The translations under genes and the position numbers were made by a program. The notes below the pieces were generated by a model. It was not told the origin of the DNA, searched no databases, and worked only from the letters and a program-made list of their open reading frames with translations. 64,000 bases of DNA from SCGC-AAA076-P13 sp964276235 (GTDB lineage: Bacteria > Pseudomonadota > Gammaproteobacteria > Magnimaribacterales > D2472): contig CAXYEK010000001.1 in NCBI GenBank assembly GCA_964276235.1, forward strand, positions 124,001-188,000. The letters are read 5' to 3'. Positions 8,560 to 16,491 of this stretch are shown piece by piece. Within the stretch, counting starts at the first letter, position 1; every line of letters begins with the position of its first letter.

Positions 8560-9240
8560 CTAGCTATATTCATCAAATTTAAATCCTAATTTTTTAATTT
8601 TCTCATTAGAAATACATTTTTGTGTTTCGTCTAACTCTATGTCCTCACTACAATTAATAAAATTGTTCCTATCGATAATATCTGGATTGTTAATGAAGAA
8701 GTTAATGGCTTTTGCAGCATTATCTCTATGCAACCTATTAAAGGACTTGTTATCAGAATTTGTATCATAAAGTCCTGAAAACCTGAGTACGATTAACTTA
8801 CTTAAATGTTTTTTGTTGAGCAACGATTCATATCTAGTTATAGTTTTTCCTCTAAAGTCAGCAGGTTCCATGGATGAATCTTCATTAAGCATTCCTACTT
8901 GATGGGGGCCGTAAACCCTTGTTGATGATATGGCGATTAAATTTTTAAAGCTTACATTTTTCAAGGAATTATTTATATTATCTATTGCTCTGATGAAGCC
9001 GTCCTCGTAACCACCTTGACTCATGTCACTTGGTTTTGGAATTATAATAACTGTATCAAAAGAAATATCTTTAAACTTAAAAGGTTCGCCAGAAAGCCAA
9101 TCCCAAGAAGTTTTGTTTATACCTTCTTCATTTATTGAACTTCTATTTAATGCATAAATATTAAATTCATCCGAGTTAATAATGGTTTTTAATCTTTGGC
9201 CAATATCACCATAGCCAATAATTAGGATATTTTTCAGCAT
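8560..9240 (-). CDS. NAD(P)-dependent epimerase/dehydratase-like protein (YeeZ type)
   Basis: A 226-residue Rossmann protein with the nucleotide-binding start LIIGYGDIGQRL (residues 6-17), an AISSTRVYG stretch with the serine/tyrosine region of the extended SDR fold, and LRFSGLYD further on. This pattern resembles the YeeZ group of NAD-dependent epimerases, whose substrate is unknown. It stands alone between yicC and hppA on the minus strand. Family assignment is good, function open. Confidence 0.75.
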   Translation of the reverse strand: MLKNILIIGYGDIGQRLKTIINSDEFNIYALNRSSINEEGINKTSWDWLSGEPFKFKDISFDTVIIIPKPSDMSQGGYEDGFIRAIDNINNSLKNVSFKNLIAISSTRVYGPHQVGMLNEDSSMEPADFRGKTITRYESLLNKKHLSKLIVLRFSGLYDTNSDNKSFNRLHRDNAAKAINFFINNPDIIDRNNFINCSEDIELDETQKCISNEKIKKLGFKFDEYS

Positions 9241-9253
9241 TCTTTAATTTAAC

Positions 9254-9286
9254 ATATGATCCAAAGAGTATTCCTTTGGATCATAT
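9254..9286 (-). terminator. Perfect 13-bp hairpin after hppA
   Basis: ATATGATCCAAAG (9254-9266) and its exact reverse complement CTTTGGATCATAT (9274-9286) flank a seven-base loop. It lies 15 bases past the hppA stop, so it probably ends or protects that transcript. The following minus-strand bases are A/T-rich but not a clean U tract, so intrinsic termination is likely rather than certain. Confidence 0.7.
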
Positions 9287-9301
9287 AAATTTACGGAGTA
9301 T

Positions 9302-10420
9302 CTAAATACTTAATAACGGAGCAATTACTAAACTTACTATAGCCATTACGTTTATAAGAATATTCATAGCAGGCCCAGATGTATCCTTAAAAGGATCTCC
9401 TACAGTGTCACCTACAACAACGGCTTCATGGGTATCTGAACCTTTACCACCAAGATTACCCTTCTCAACGAATTTCTTAGCATTGTCCCAAGCGCCACCA
9501 GCGTTTGCCATCATTAAAGCTAATGATACGCAACCTAATAATCCACCAGCAAGCATTCCGCCCAGGGCTTCTGCACCAAGACCAAAACCTATTAATGCTG
9601 GCATACCAACTGCAATTACTCCTGGGAGCATCATTTTCTTTAGTGAAGCTTGAGTTGCTATTTCAACACATTTTTCTGAATCTGGGTCTGCTGTTCCTTC
9701 CATCAGTCCATCAATTTCTCTGAACTGTCTTCTAATTTCATTAATCATTTCAAAAGCAGCATCGCCAACAGCTTTCATTGTTATTGAAGCAATTAAGAAT
9801 GGAACACATGCCCCAATGAACATTCCAACAAGAACAATTGGTTTAGTTAAAGCTAATGAAAACTCAGGATTGTTTAGAGTTACGACTGCTGAGAAGGCTG
9901 AAATAATTGCAAGTGCGGCCAAAGCAGCAGCACCAATTGCAAAACCTTTACCGATTGCAGCTGTTGTATTACCAAGTTCATCCAATGAATCAGTAATCTC
10001 TCTAACTTCTTTCCCCATGCCTGACATTTCAGCAATACCACCAGCATTATCAGCAACTGGACCATAAGCATCAATTGCCATCGTAATACCTACCGTTGAT
10101 AACATTCCAACTGCGGCAATACCAACACCATAAACACCTGATAAACCTGTAGAAACAAAAATTATTGATGCAAGAATAATAATTGGAATCACAACTGACT
10201 CCATTCCTACAGCCAAGCCAGAAATCATTACGGTAGCTGCACCAGTTTCTCCTGATTCTGCAATACTTCTAACAGGTTTGTTTTCTGAATCTGTATAGTA
10301 TTCTGTTATTAAGCCAATAAGAACTCCGCCAACCGCACCGGTAATAACACACCACCATACTGCTGATGAAACCCCTGGTAGGGAATTTATTAAGAACCAA
10401 GCGAAAGCTACGAATATAAC
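9302..10420 (-). CDS. hppA: Membrane-bound pyrophosphatase, C-terminal part (after a frameshift)
   Basis: Second part of a cation-pumping pyrophosphatase that couples PPi hydrolysis to H+ or Na+ export. In frame from 10420 it reads VIFVAFAWFLINSLPG directly after the N-terminal part, then runs to the stop at 9302; an ATG-started frame alone would begin at 10228. The motif GNTTAAIGKG carries alanine where K+-independent pumps have lysine, which marks the K+-dependent class. The catalytic GDTVGDPFKDTSGPAMN is intact near the end. Both parts together give about 660 residues, the family length, so a single extra base near 10421 is the only lesion. Confidence 0.9.
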   Translation of the reverse strand, partial: VIFVAFAWFLINSLPGVSSAVWWCVITGAVGGVLIGLITEYYTDSENKPVRSIAESGETGAATVMISGLAVGMESVVIPIIILASIIFVSTGLSGVYGVGIAAVGMLSTVGITMAIDAYGPVADNAGGIAEMSGMGKEVREITDSLDELGNTTAAIGKGFAIGAAALAALAIISAFSAVVTLNNPEFSLALTKPIVLVGMFIGACVPFLIASITMKAVGDAAFEMINEIRRQFREIDGLMEGTADPDSEKCVEIATQASLKKMMLPGVIAVGMPALIGFGLGAEALGGMLAGGLLGCVSLALMMANAGGAWDNAKKFVEKGNLGGKGSDTHEAVVVGDTVGDPFKDTSGPAMNILINVMAIVSLVIAPLLSI

Positions 10421-10421
10421 T

Positions 10422-11285
10422 CGGAGCTAATAAAGTTCCTGATCTTAGTGCATTAGCAGGAGCCTTTTCTGATTGAAGTTTTACAATTATTATTCCAATT
10501 ATTGAAGCAACAAGACCAACTGAAGCTAATAATAAAGGTAATGCCATCATGTCTTTAGAGCCAAGGGTATAAGCAATTGCAATAGATGCAATCATTGATC
10601 CACAATATGATTCAAAAATATCAGAACCCATTCCAGCTACATCTCCAACATTATCTCCAACATTATCTGCAATGACACCAGGGTTTCTTGGATCATCTTC
10701 TGGGATTCCAGCTTCTATCTTTCCTACTAAATCTGCACCTACGTCAGCACTTTTTGTAAATATTCCTCCGCCAACCCTTGAAAAAAGAGCTACGACTGAA
10801 GCACCCATTCCAAAACCTTCTAATGCATGAACATGATCGGTATTAAAAAAGTAATAAAGAGTACCAAGACCGATAAGTCCTAGTGATGCGACGCATAATC
10901 CCATCACAGATCCTCCATAAAAAGAAACGGATAAAGCAGCAGCTGCACCATCTTTTTGAGCTGCTGTTGCTGTTCTTACATTTGCTTTAGTTGCTGCATA
11001 CATACCTATGAATCCAGCTACAGAGGAGCAAGCTGCTCCTACAATTACTGCTATTGCAGAATGCATTCCAAGACCAAGCCATACCAATACTACTAAAACT
11101 GACATGAACATTAACAAATATGTATATTCAGTCTTCATAAAAGCTAATGCGCCTCTATGTATTTGATCACCAATTTTTTTAACTTTATCCTCTCCATCAG
11201 GATATTTCATAACAAGTGTATAAACTATATAAGCGGCTATCATTCCGATTAAGCCTAAAAGTGGTGGTATAAGTAAAATATTCAT
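10422..11285 (-). CDS. hppA: Membrane-bound pyrophosphatase, N-terminal part (before a frameshift)
   Basis: First 288 codons of the pump, from the ATG at 11285. The PPi-binding and catalytic stretch is complete: KSADVGADLVGKIEAGIP, then EDDPRNPGVIADNVGDNVGD and AGMGSDIFESYCG. Several membrane helices precede it. The normal continuation LLAPVIFVAFAWF is split: after LLAP the frame runs into an unrelated tail ending at 10269, while the correct sequence resumes at 10420. The extra base lies in the minus-strand GCTCCGAGTT and is not in a homopolymer. A perfect TATAAT (minus strand, plus positions 11327-11332) sits upstream as a possible promoter. Confidence 0.9.
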
Positions 11286-11351
11286 AGTAATAAACCTTTT
11301 TTATAAAAAGTGCATTCTATCAAATTATTATAAAAAAGATGTGATTTAAAT

Positions 11352-12605
11352 TTATTTTTTATTAAAAATATCTTTATCCAAGAGTCCTTCTGAATTAGCA
11401 ACTATGCATGCTACTGCAGCATCTCCGGTCACATTAACTGAAGTTCTTATCATATCGAGAATCCTATCTACAGCAAGAATAATGCCTATTGCCTCAAGAG
11501 GAAGTCCAAATTGTTGAAGAATAATTACCAAGGTAATTGTACCTGCAGAAGGAACTGCAGCTGTGCCTATTGATGTAACAACTGCAAGGATAACAACTTG
11601 AACATATTGAAATAGTGTTAGATCAATACCAGACATTTGCGCAATAAAGACAGTTGCCATGCCTTGCATTATCGCTGTCCCATCCATATTAATGGTTGCT
11701 CCAACAGGGATTACAAATGACGATACATTTTTACTTACACCAAGCTCATCCTGAACTGTTTTTAAGGTAACTGGGATAGTTGCCGCACTTGAAGATGTTG
11801 AAAATGCAAAAATTGCAACCTCTTTCATCTTATTAAAAAAGGTAAATATGCTTAGATTAGTAAAGATTTTTAAAATTATGGAATAAGTTACAAAAGCATG
11901 AATTAAGAGAACAGAAACTAATAGAATTACATACTTAAAGGCTTCTTGAAAAATGTCCAAGCCATCTGTAACAACGAATTTTCCAATCAAACAAAAAACT
12001 CCTATAGGCGCGAATGAAATAATCATAATTACTAGCTGCATAAAAACAGTATTTAATTTTTCAAATGATTCACTGAAGTTATTAGTTAAATGATTTGTCT
12101 TATTTAGAGCAAGTCCAAATAAAATACTAAAAAATACAACAGCTAGCATTTGATTTTGTGCCATTGCTTCAATTATATTTGAAGGAAATATATCAAGAAT
12201 AGTTTCGTAAATTCCTTGCCCTTCAGGAAGTTTCTCAGGTGCAGCTACGTTTGATGAGTAACCAGCGCCAGGCTTAAATATTGCTCCTACTGTTAAAGAT
12301 AGACTTACAGCAATTGCAGTTGTAGATAAATATAAAGCGATTGTTTTAAAAGTTATATTTCCTAAACTCTGCATACTAGTTAAAGAAGAGATCCCTGATA
12401 CGAGAGAGAAGAAAACTAATGGAACAATAAGTAACTTAAGTAAATTTACAAAGATTGCACTGCCCAAGTTAAATATATATATTTTTATGAAATTATTTAG
12501 ACTTTCTGGAAAAAAATTAAAATAGAATAAAATTGATCCAGCAATGAATCCAAGAAACATTCCAAGGAGAATATTTCTAGTTAAGTTATTTGGCGTTTCT
12601 ATCAT
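11352..12605 (-). CDS. Dicarboxylate/amino acid:cation symporter (DAACS family)
   Basis: Inner-membrane symporter for C4-dicarboxylates or glutamate/aspartate driven by Na+ or H+. The 417 residues contain the signature serine-rich re-entrant loop FAFSTSSSAATIPVT and the following VGATINMDGTAIMQG, with SIGTAAVPSAGTITL as the second hairpin and eight or so hydrophobic helices. The substrate cannot be fixed from sequence. Its ATG overlaps the stop of the upstream rubredoxin gene by one base (TAATG), so the two are co-translated, an odd pairing. Confidence 0.9.
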   Translation of the reverse strand: MIETPNNLTRNILLGMFLGFIAGSILFYFNFFPESLNNFIKIYIFNLGSAIFVNLLKLLIVPLVFFSLVSGISSLTSMQSLGNITFKTIALYLSTTAIAVSLSLTVGAIFKPGAGYSSNVAAPEKLPEGQGIYETILDIFPSNIIEAMAQNQMLAVVFFSILFGLALNKTNHLTNNFSESFEKLNTVFMQLVIMIISFAPIGVFCLIGKFVVTDGLDIFQEAFKYVILLVSVLLIHAFVTYSIILKIFTNLSIFTFFNKMKEVAIFAFSTSSSAATIPVTLKTVQDELGVSKNVSSFVIPVGATINMDGTAIMQGMATVFIAQMSGIDLTLFQYVQVVILAVVTSIGTAAVPSAGTITLVIILQQFGLPLEAIGIILAVDRILDMIRTSVNVTGDAAVACIVANSEGLLDKDIFNKK

Positions 12606-12775
12606 TATATTTCAATCATATCAAAATCATCTTTTCCAACACCACATTCAGGACACAACCAATCTTCAGGAACATCATCCCATGCAGTTCCTGGCTCAAT
12701 ACCATCTTCTGGCCAGCCAAGAGCCTCGTCATAAATTAGACCGCAGACTATACATTCCCATTTTTTTAATGCCAT
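12605..12775 (-). CDS. Rubredoxin
   Basis: A 56-residue one-iron electron carrier. Both iron-binding knuckles are seen: CIVCGLIYDEALG near the N-terminus and CPECGVGKDDFDMIE near the C-terminus, with the aromatic WPEDGIEPGTAWDDVPEDW between. Typical partners are alkane hydroxylases or oxygen/ROS reductases, none of which is adjacent. It starts at the ATG at 12775 and its TAA overlaps the ATG of the symporter. Divergent from ubiC. Confidence 0.95.
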   Translation of the reverse strand: MALKKWECIVCGLIYDEALGWPEDGIEPGTAWDDVPEDWLCPECGVGKDDFDMIEI

Positions 12776-12844
12776 AAGTTAAAAATCATTATAATTGTTA
12801 GTAAAAACTTCAGAGTATAATATCAGATTTGAATCATATACCTA

Positions 12845-13339
12845 ATGAAGCTCGAACAATTATTACCATGGGATTACTTTGAATCCATTGAATCTCAAAT
12901 CAAGAATGATGAGATAAAATCCTGGCTTCAAGAAATAGGACCAATAACAAAAAGAATTAAATCTAATAAAGAATTTAAATTAGAATTAATTCAAGATGAG
13001 TTAGATATTGTGAAGGCTTCTGAAAGAGAGTTTTTAAAAACTAACTCGAATGATATAAGGGTCAGAGAGGTAATACTTTATGCAAATCAAGATCCTTTTG
13101 TTTTTGCTCGAACAATAATACCAACCTCTACAATCCAAAAAGGCTTAAGTGATTTAGGAAAAATTGGAAATAAGCCTTTAGGAGATATTTTATTTGAAAA
13201 AGAAATATTTTCTAAAGAAATTGTTTTATGCAGCTCTTTCAAAAGAAAAAATAAAATATTTTGGGGACGTATTTCTAAATACACCGTAAAGGGTTATCCC
13301 TTTTCAGTCATGGAGGTTTTTTTAATTAATGATAGTTAA
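12845..13339 (+). CDS. ubiC: Chorismate lyase
   Basis: Splits chorismate into 4-hydroxybenzoate and pyruvate, the first committed step of ubiquinone synthesis. The 164-residue chain is diverged but has the family landmarks: REVILYANQDPFVFARTIIP with the active-site arginine, KPLGDILFE, and WGRISKYTVKGYPFSVMEVF near the end. Its 3' end overlaps ubiA by 11 bases, the same ubiCA pairing as in E. coli, which strengthens the call. Confidence 0.9.
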   Translation: MKLEQLLPWDYFESIESQIKNDEIKSWLQEIGPITKRIKSNKEFKLELIQDELDIVKASEREFLKTNSNDIRVREVILYANQDPFVFARTIIPTSTIQKGLSDLGKIGNKPLGDILFEKEIFSKEIVLCSSFKRKNKIFWGRISKYTVKGYPFSVMEVFLINDS

Positions 13340-14183
13340 AATAAGAAGTTTTTATGAATTAGCCAGACTTGATAAACCAATAGGAATCTATCTTCTTCTT
13401 TGGCCTTCCTTATTAGGCCTTTTGTTAGGAGGTATCGAGGCAGGTTCAGTTAATTTTAAAAATTATTTAATAGTGATTATTGGTTCAATTCTTGTTAGAT
13501 CTTGTGGTTGTGTAATAAATGATATCAGCGATTACAAATTCGATAAGCTAGTAAAAAGAACCGCTACAAGGCCTTTAGCGACCGGTGCTCTAAATATAAA
13601 AGAGGCCTGGGTATTCTTCTTTATTCTTGGCTTAATGTCTCTATGTCTTCTTTTATTTACAAACTCTCTAACTATAAAGATTGCATTATTTTTTGCACTG
13701 CTAATTATGTTTTACCCAATGACAAAGAGGTTCATTAAAGCTCCGCAATTTATATTAGGTATAACCTTTGGTTCTGGAACTCTTATTTCTTATTCTCTTG
13801 AATCTAATGCATTCTCGCCTTCAATCTTAGTGCTATATTTTGGTGTCATTGCATGGGTAATAAGTTTTGATACTTTTTACGCTCTCGAAGACATAGATGA
13901 CGATAAGAAAATTGGAATTTACTCTACTCCTATCTTATGGGGAAGAAACACTATATTTATAGCAAGAATTTTGCAGTATCTCTTTTATATCTCACTGGCA
14001 ATCATAGGTTTCATAAATAACTTTTCAATATTTTTTATTCTTGTGATAATCACCCTCCTTTTATTAGATTATGTCCAAATGAAGTATGTAAAAAATAAAA
14101 GTTTCTTGGAAGTATTTAAGTTTAATAATTGGATTGGGATAGTGGCGATATTAGGCTTTCTTATAGAAATTTTTATTATTTAG
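13329..14183 (+). CDS. ubiA: 4-hydroxybenzoate polyprenyltransferase
   Basis: Integral membrane prenyltransferase that attaches the polyprenyl tail to 4-hydroxybenzoate. Both aspartate-rich Mg-diphosphate motifs are present: NDISDYKFDKLVKRTATRPL and later YALEDIDDDKKIG. Eight to nine hydrophobic segments fill the 284 residues. Translationally coupled to ubiC, whose product is its substrate. Confidence 0.95.
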   Translation: MIVKIRSFYELARLDKPIGIYLLLWPSLLGLLLGGIEAGSVNFKNYLIVIIGSILVRSCGCVINDISDYKFDKLVKRTATRPLATGALNIKEAWVFFFILGLMSLCLLLFTNSLTIKIALFFALLIMFYPMTKRFIKAPQFILGITFGSGTLISYSLESNAFSPSILVLYFGVIAWVISFDTFYALEDIDDDKKIGIYSTPILWGRNTIFIARILQYLFYISLAIIGFINNFSIFFILVIITLLLLDYVQMKYVKNKSFLEVFKFNNWIGIVAILGFLIEIFII

Positions 14184-14193
14184 TAGTGTTATT

Positions 14194-15336
14194 ATGGCTA
14201 TAGAAAATAAATACTTTGAAAAAATTTCCGAAATTTCTAAAAGGGAATATAAAAATATTTTAGGAGAAACGGAGTCTCCATTTGTTTCATTTGAGTTCCT
14301 GAATGCTCTTGAAATAAGTAACTCTGTAGGCATTCAGTCTGGATGGCAGCCAAATCACTTGGGTGTTTATGATAAAGATGAATTGTCAGCATTCATGCCT
14401 CTCTATATAAAAAATAACAGTCATGGAGAATTTATATTTGATCACCAATGGTCTTATGCTCTTAATAGAGCAGGAAGAAACTACTATCCCAAATTAGTTA
14501 CTGCGATACCTTTCACCCCATGCAAAACAGAAAAGTTTATTGGGGGTAGTAATCTTGATAGTTCATATTTTATTGATTCGATAAAAGAATTAATGGAAGA
14601 AAAAAATATTGAGACATGGCATCTTCTTTTTCCAAATAAAGATCTGGAACCTATTCTTGAGAAAAATAATTTTATTAAAAGAAGCGGTTACAGGTTCGAA
14701 TGGAATAATAAAAATTATTCTGATTTTGAAAGCTTCTTAAAAGTCTTCACATCACGGCAAAGAAAAAATATAAGAGCGGAGAGGAAAAAGATAAAGAATC
14801 TAGATATCTCCTTTAATATAAAAAATAAAGATAATTTAACTGCTGCAGATTGGGATATATTTTATAAATTTTATAAAAATACTTACGAGGAAAGGATGCA
14901 AGCACCCTATCTAAATGAAGATTTTTTTGAACTTGTTCATGCTAATAAAGATTCCCTCAATCCAGTTATTTTCTTTGCTGTGCACAACAATAAACCCATA
15001 GCAGGTTCGCTATGCTTTCAGGGAAAGAATACACTTTATGGAAGGCATTGGGGGGCATCACATAATATTGATAACTTACATTTTGAGTGTTGTTACTATC
15101 AAGGAATAGATTATTGTATAAATAATAATATTAACTTTTTTGATCCTGGTGTTCAGGGCGAGCATAAAATTAGAAGAGGATTTGAGCCAATCAGATGTGA
15201 CTCTTACCATCTGATACTTAGAGACGACTTCAGGAGTGCGATTCAAGCTTTTTGCAAGGAAGAAAAAAAATCAATCGATAACTATCTAATGGCCTGTCAG
15301 GAATATACACCAATAAAAAAAGAATATAGAATTTAG
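14194..15336 (+). CDS. FemAB-like/GNAT N-acyltransferase (COG3146, DUF482 type)
   Basis: A 380-residue predicted N-acyltransferase. The order of conserved pieces (SPFVSFEFLNALE, GWQPNHLGVYD, FIFDHQWSYALNRAG, YYPKLVTAIPFTP, RKNIRAERKK, FYKNTYEERMQAPYLN, and a C-terminal FFDPGVQGEHKIRRGFEP) fits the FemAB_like family of PF04339. Members are common in proteobacteria but their acceptor is unknown. It follows ubiA by ten bases and precedes yqiB, so it may be carried in the ubi transcript without a shared pathway. Confidence 0.82.
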   Translation: MAIENKYFEKISEISKREYKNILGETESPFVSFEFLNALEISNSVGIQSGWQPNHLGVYDKDELSAFMPLYIKNNSHGEFIFDHQWSYALNRAGRNYYPKLVTAIPFTPCKTEKFIGGSNLDSSYFIDSIKELMEEKNIETWHLLFPNKDLEPILEKNNFIKRSGYRFEWNNKNYSDFESFLKVFTSRQRKNIRAERKKIKNLDISFNIKNKDNLTAADWDIFYKFYKNTYEERMQAPYLNEDFFELVHANKDSLNPVIFFAVHNNKPIAGSLCFQGKNTLYGRHWGASHNIDNLHFECCYYQGIDYCINNNINFFDPGVQGEHKIRRGFEPIRCDSYHLILRDDFRSAIQAFCKEEKKSIDNYLMACQEYTPIKKEYRI

Positions 15337-15338
15337 GA

Positions 15339-15785
15339 ATGCTCAGAACACTTCCTGCAACATCTCATCACTTATCAATTTGTGAAGCTAACTTTTTAAG
15401 ATTAAATAAACTATTGGCTAGTTTTCTAAAAAAGAAATACGTTTTTGAGACTATTAATCCAAATTCGTCTCATCAAGATATTCATTTCCTTATTTTAAAT
15501 AAGACAAAGCATACTGTGATGATTGAAGCAAAACAAAAAGGACATGGTAAAAATAAACTCAATAACTTTATTATTAGGGTTCAAGTTAGTCTTGATGCAA
15601 AACTTGCAGAAGTAACTTCATACCAAGGGGAAAAACCAATCCCTATGTTTATAAATAAATCACAGATTCAATCCTATGACGAAAAGATACAGCAAAATAG
15701 ATTTCTTACAGAGTGGCTAGAAAGTATTTTTATATCCGGAATCTCTGCTAAAGATAATATTAAAAATATTATCAATCATGACTAA
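15339..15785 (+). CDS. yqiB: YqiB-like protein (DUF1249)
   Basis: A 148-residue protein of unknown function. It aligns to E. coli YqiB at CEANFLRLNKLL, the central VQVSLDAKLAEVTSYQG and the C-terminal DEKIQQNRFLTEWLES. The next gene is yqiA, as in the E. coli yqiB-cpdA-yqiA cluster, which supports the call. It overlaps yqiA by eight bases. Confidence 0.85.
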   Translation: MLRTLPATSHHLSICEANFLRLNKLLASFLKKKYVFETINPNSSHQDIHFLILNKTKHTVMIEAKQKGHGKNKLNNFIIRVQVSLDAKLAEVTSYQGEKPIPMFINKSQIQSYDEKIQQNRFLTEWLESIFISGISAKDNIKNIINHD

Positions 15786-16353
15786 TAAGATTTTATATTT
15801 TCATGGATTTAAATCATCATCTGATTCAACTAAAGCCAAGAATTTTAAAAAATTTGTACTAAGTAATTCAAAAAATACAGAAGTTATAATTCCGAATCTT
15901 AATGATTGTTTTAAAGAAGCATTTGAGCAAATTAATAATATTATTGAATTGAATAAAGGTGGCTTATCTTTTATGGGTAGTTCTTTGGGTGGTTATTACG
16001 CTTGTTATTTTGCACAAAAATATCAAAGCAAAGCTGTTTTAATAAATCCAGCAATCCCACCATTAAAAAACTTTGAAATACATTTGGGTAAAAATGAGAA
16101 CTATTCAACTGGAAACAAATTTTTAATAGATAAAGATGATATAAATTTTATACGCTCTCTTAGTTATAAAAAATTATTATTTCCAGAGAACTTTTTAGTT
16201 TTACTTGAATCGGGTGACGAAATACTAAATTATGATCAATCAGCATCTTATTATTCTGGTGCACATATAGATATTTTATTTGGTGGTGATCACTCTTATT
16301 TATCTTTTTCGAACAAATTCGATAAAATAAAAAAATTCCTAGATATATCTTAA
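15778..16353 (+). CDS. yqiA: YqiA-like alpha/beta hydrolase (esterase)
   Basis: A 191-residue UPF0227-type esterase. It opens with ILYFHGFKSSSDSTKAKNF, carries the nucleophile elbow GSSLGGYYA, and ends with a catalytic histidine in GGDHSYLSF. The physiological ester is unknown. In E. coli the next gene would be parE; here the nitrogen module begins at once, and the first NtrC-like palindrome starts one base after this stop codon. Confidence 0.88.
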   Translation: MTNKILYFHGFKSSSDSTKAKNFKKFVLSNSKNTEVIIPNLNDCFKEAFEQINNIIELNKGGLSFMGSSLGGYYACYFAQKYQSKAVLINPAIPPLKNFEIHLGKNENYSTGNKFLIDKDDINFIRSLSYKKLLFPENFLVLLESGDEILNYDQSASYYSGAHIDILFGGDHSYLSFSNKFDKIKKFLDIS

Positions 16354-16354
16354 A

Positions 16355-16371
16355 TGCATTAATTTAATGCA
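16355..16371 (+). promoter_or_regulatory. Candidate NtrC enhancer site 1
   Basis: TGCATTAATTTAATGCA is a 17-bp palindrome perfect except for its central base. Its TGCA-N9-TGCA layout equals the known NtrC consensus TGCACCA-N3-TGGTGCA in length and arm position, although the inner CC/GG bases are replaced by TT/AA. Its centre lies near -104 relative to the start point predicted from the sigma-54 promoter. Confidence 0.65.
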
Positions 16372-16384
16372 AATATATTTAATT

Positions 16385-16401
16385 TGCACTTTTTTAATGC
16401 A
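16385..16401 (+). promoter_or_regulatory. Candidate NtrC enhancer site 2
   Basis: TGCACTTTTTTAATGCA has the same TGCA-N9-TGCA frame as site 1. The centre-to-centre distance of the two is 30 bp, close to three helical turns and to the 32-bp spacing of the two strong NtrC sites at E. coli glnA. Centre near -74 from the predicted start point. Confidence 0.65.
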
Positions 16402-16440
16402 TAATAAGCGTAATATTTGTGCGTTTTGACAAAATTAAAA

Positions 16441-16456
16441 TGGCATGTAAATTGCA
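16441..16456 (+). promoter_or_regulatory. Sigma-54 promoter of glnII
   Basis: TGGCATGTAAATTGCA matches the -24/-12 consensus TGGCACG-N4-TTGCA with one mismatch in the -24 block. The invariant GG (16442-16443) and GC (16454-16455) are in exact register. The transcript would start near 16467, leaving a leader of about 25 bases with a strong AGGAGA before the glnII ATG. The two upstream palindromes and the adjacent ntrBC genes make NtrC activation under nitrogen limitation the natural reading. Confidence 0.88.
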
Positions 16457-16491
16457 TGTATAAAGAAGCTAGATAAATTTTAGGAGAAATA

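Noticed and set aside
9405..10074. Several open frames within hppA on both strands
   Set aside because: All overlap conserved pyrophosphatase sequence and encode low-complexity or reversed hydrophobic repeats.
12544..12777. 77-codon plus-strand frame opposite rubredoxin
   Set aside because: The opposite strand encodes a rubredoxin with both CxxC knuckles, so this frame is antisense noise.
16426..16454. Sigma-70 promoter starting with TTGACA upstream of glnII
   Set aside because: No acceptable -10 box lies 16-18 bases downstream, while the sigma-54 element is in perfect register.
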